Assembly: GCA_007118525.1 (NCBI GenBank)
Contig: SKRK01000132.1
Span: 1-5,375, forward strand
Origin: Balneolaceae bacterium
GTDB taxonomy: Bacteria; Bacteroidota; Rhodothermia; Balneolales; Balneolaceae
Direction: 5' to 3'
DNA: 5,375 nt
Shown here: positions 4,713 through 5,375 of the stretch, one piece after another
How the letters are laid out: every line of letters begins with the position of its first letter
How positions within the stretch are numbered: position 1 is the first letter of the stretch
Position numbers and translations under genes: made by a program
Notes under the pieces: generated by a model
Told to the model about the DNA's origin: nothing
Seen by the model: the letters and a program-made list of their open reading frames with translations, nothing else
Database searches by the model: none

Positions 4713-5375
4713 TTACCTCGCCACCCAGTGCCAAACCAACCCAACCCCGATTACCCCAACCCCCAAAAGCAAAATTTTCGGGTCGATCCAAAAGGCGAGG
4801 AATAGACAACCGAACAACCCCATTACCGGAATAAAGCGGGGATAGAGGCGCAGATCCGCCGGCATTAACAGTGCGGAGAGATTGGTAATAGAGTAGTAAA
4901 TCAAAACCGTAAAGGCGCTGAAGGACCAGGTGAAGACCACATCACCGCTCAACACAAGCAGCCCGATAATTGCGCCTGTAATCCAGACGGCAACTGCAGG
5001 GCTCTGTGTTTCAGGATTGATTCGGGCAATTGAATTCGGGATATCTTTTCTTCGGGCCATACCCAGCATCACCCGCGACAATCCAAGAATCAGGTTTAGC
5101 AGTACGCCAAGCATGGCTGTAATCGCAGCAATTGTAACAACAGGTCCAATCAACGGTACCGAAAGTACCTGTGCAACCACCATCAGCGGAGCGGCCTCGC
5201 CATCCAGCGTCTGTCCGAAAGCCTCGGCACCCATAACCTGCAGAGCAGTAAGCGATACAGCCAGATAAATGATCACGATGATTATCATGGCAAGAATTAT
5301 CGCCTTCGGTATGGTGCTTTTCGGTTCAGCAACTTCTTCGCCAAGAGTGGCTATTCTCCCATACCCTGTATAGGC
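4713..5375 (-). CDS. APC-family amino acid permease, C-terminal 220 residues (5' end outside window)
   Basis: The frame is open from the window edge to TAA at 4715-4713. An ATG at 5288 is internal, because the 29 codons before it read AYTGYGRIATLGEEVAEPK then STIPKAIILA, the conserved 'EE..P.K.IP.AI' segment after TM6 of APC-superfamily transporters. About six hydrophobic helices follow, at visible residues 26-47, 75-98, 127-144, 148-170, 182-197 and 200-217. Between the second and third is the family loop GLSRVMLGMARRKDIPNSIARINPETQSPAVAVW, which resembles the SR..yaMARDG.LP..f.rv.p....P segment of amino acid permeases. It should be an inner-membrane secondary transporter of amino acids or amines driven by ion gradients; the substrate cannot be told, as TM1 and most of TM6 are missing. 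It converges on btuB across the repeat element and ends WHWVAR with almost no C-terminal tail, typical of short APC members. Confidence 0.88.
   Translation of the reverse strand, partial: AYTGYGRIATLGEEVAEPKSTIPKAIILAMIIIVIIYLAVSLTALQVMGAEAFGQTLDGEAAPLMVVAQVLSVPLIGPVVTIAAITAMLGVLLNLILGLSRVMLGMARRKDIPNSIARINPETQSPAVAVWITGAIIGLLVLSGDVVFTWSFSAFTVLIYYSITNLSALLMPADLRLYPRFIPVMGLFGCLFLAFWIDPKILLLGVGVIGVGLVWHWVAR

Noticed and set aside
4567..4809. 80-codon - strand frame across the repeat and the permease end
   Set aside because: It is formed by the repeat element and an alternate frame of the permease; there is no protein-like composition or start signal.
4930..5268. 112-codon + strand frame opposite the permease
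   Set aside because: It is antisense to well-supported transmembrane coding sequence and rich in Thr, Ile and Ser, as expected from reverse-complemented hydrophobic codons.

Overview
The window looks like chromosomal DNA from a Gram-negative member of the Bacteroidota/Balneolota/Rhodothermota group. This is an inference from three things: a TonB-dependent outer-membrane receptor under a cobalamin riboswitch, A/T-rich start regions without Shine-Dalgarno sequences for the main genes, and the style of the proteins. No marker gene fixes the taxon.

Layout. Positions 1-351 hold the 3' remnant of a Gfo/Idh/MocA-type oxidoreductase on the + strand; the part upstream of about 112 is interrupted by stops in every frame. 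Three genes then lie on the - strand and are read right to left: an arsenate reductase-like low-molecular-weight phosphatase (2004-1372), a stand-alone phosphoribosyl-AMP cyclohydrolase HisI (1265-852) and a DUF2237 protein (788-399). Their gaps of 106 and 63 bases are large enough for internal control. The first contains a fold resembling the 5' half of a TPP aptamer, and the second an 18-bp operator-like dyad.

The divergent intergenic region 2005-2611 is the regulatory core of the window. It contains a candidate promoter for the phosphatase, a strong dyad followed by a T-run, a sigma70-like promoter (TTGACA-N17-TACTAT), a complete cobalamin riboswitch with a canonical B12 box and an unusual hairpin in its L5 region, a downstream hairpin presenting GGAGG, and a possible 27-codon leader ORF. 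These precede btuB (2612-4513), a complete TonB-dependent vitamin B12 receptor. The expected logic is that cobalamin binding to the leader RNA lowers BtuB synthesis.

Downstream of btuB is a 185-bp repeat element (4513-4697) with perfect 22-bp terminal inverted repeats and nested hairpins. It fills the gap between btuB and a convergent APC-family permease (4713 to beyond 5375), whose N-terminal part lies outside the window. No phage genes, transposase, CRISPR array, tRNA or rRNA was seen. The most interesting material is non-coding: the modified B12 riboswitch with its leader ORF, the repeat element, and the TPP-like half-aptamer ahead of hisI.
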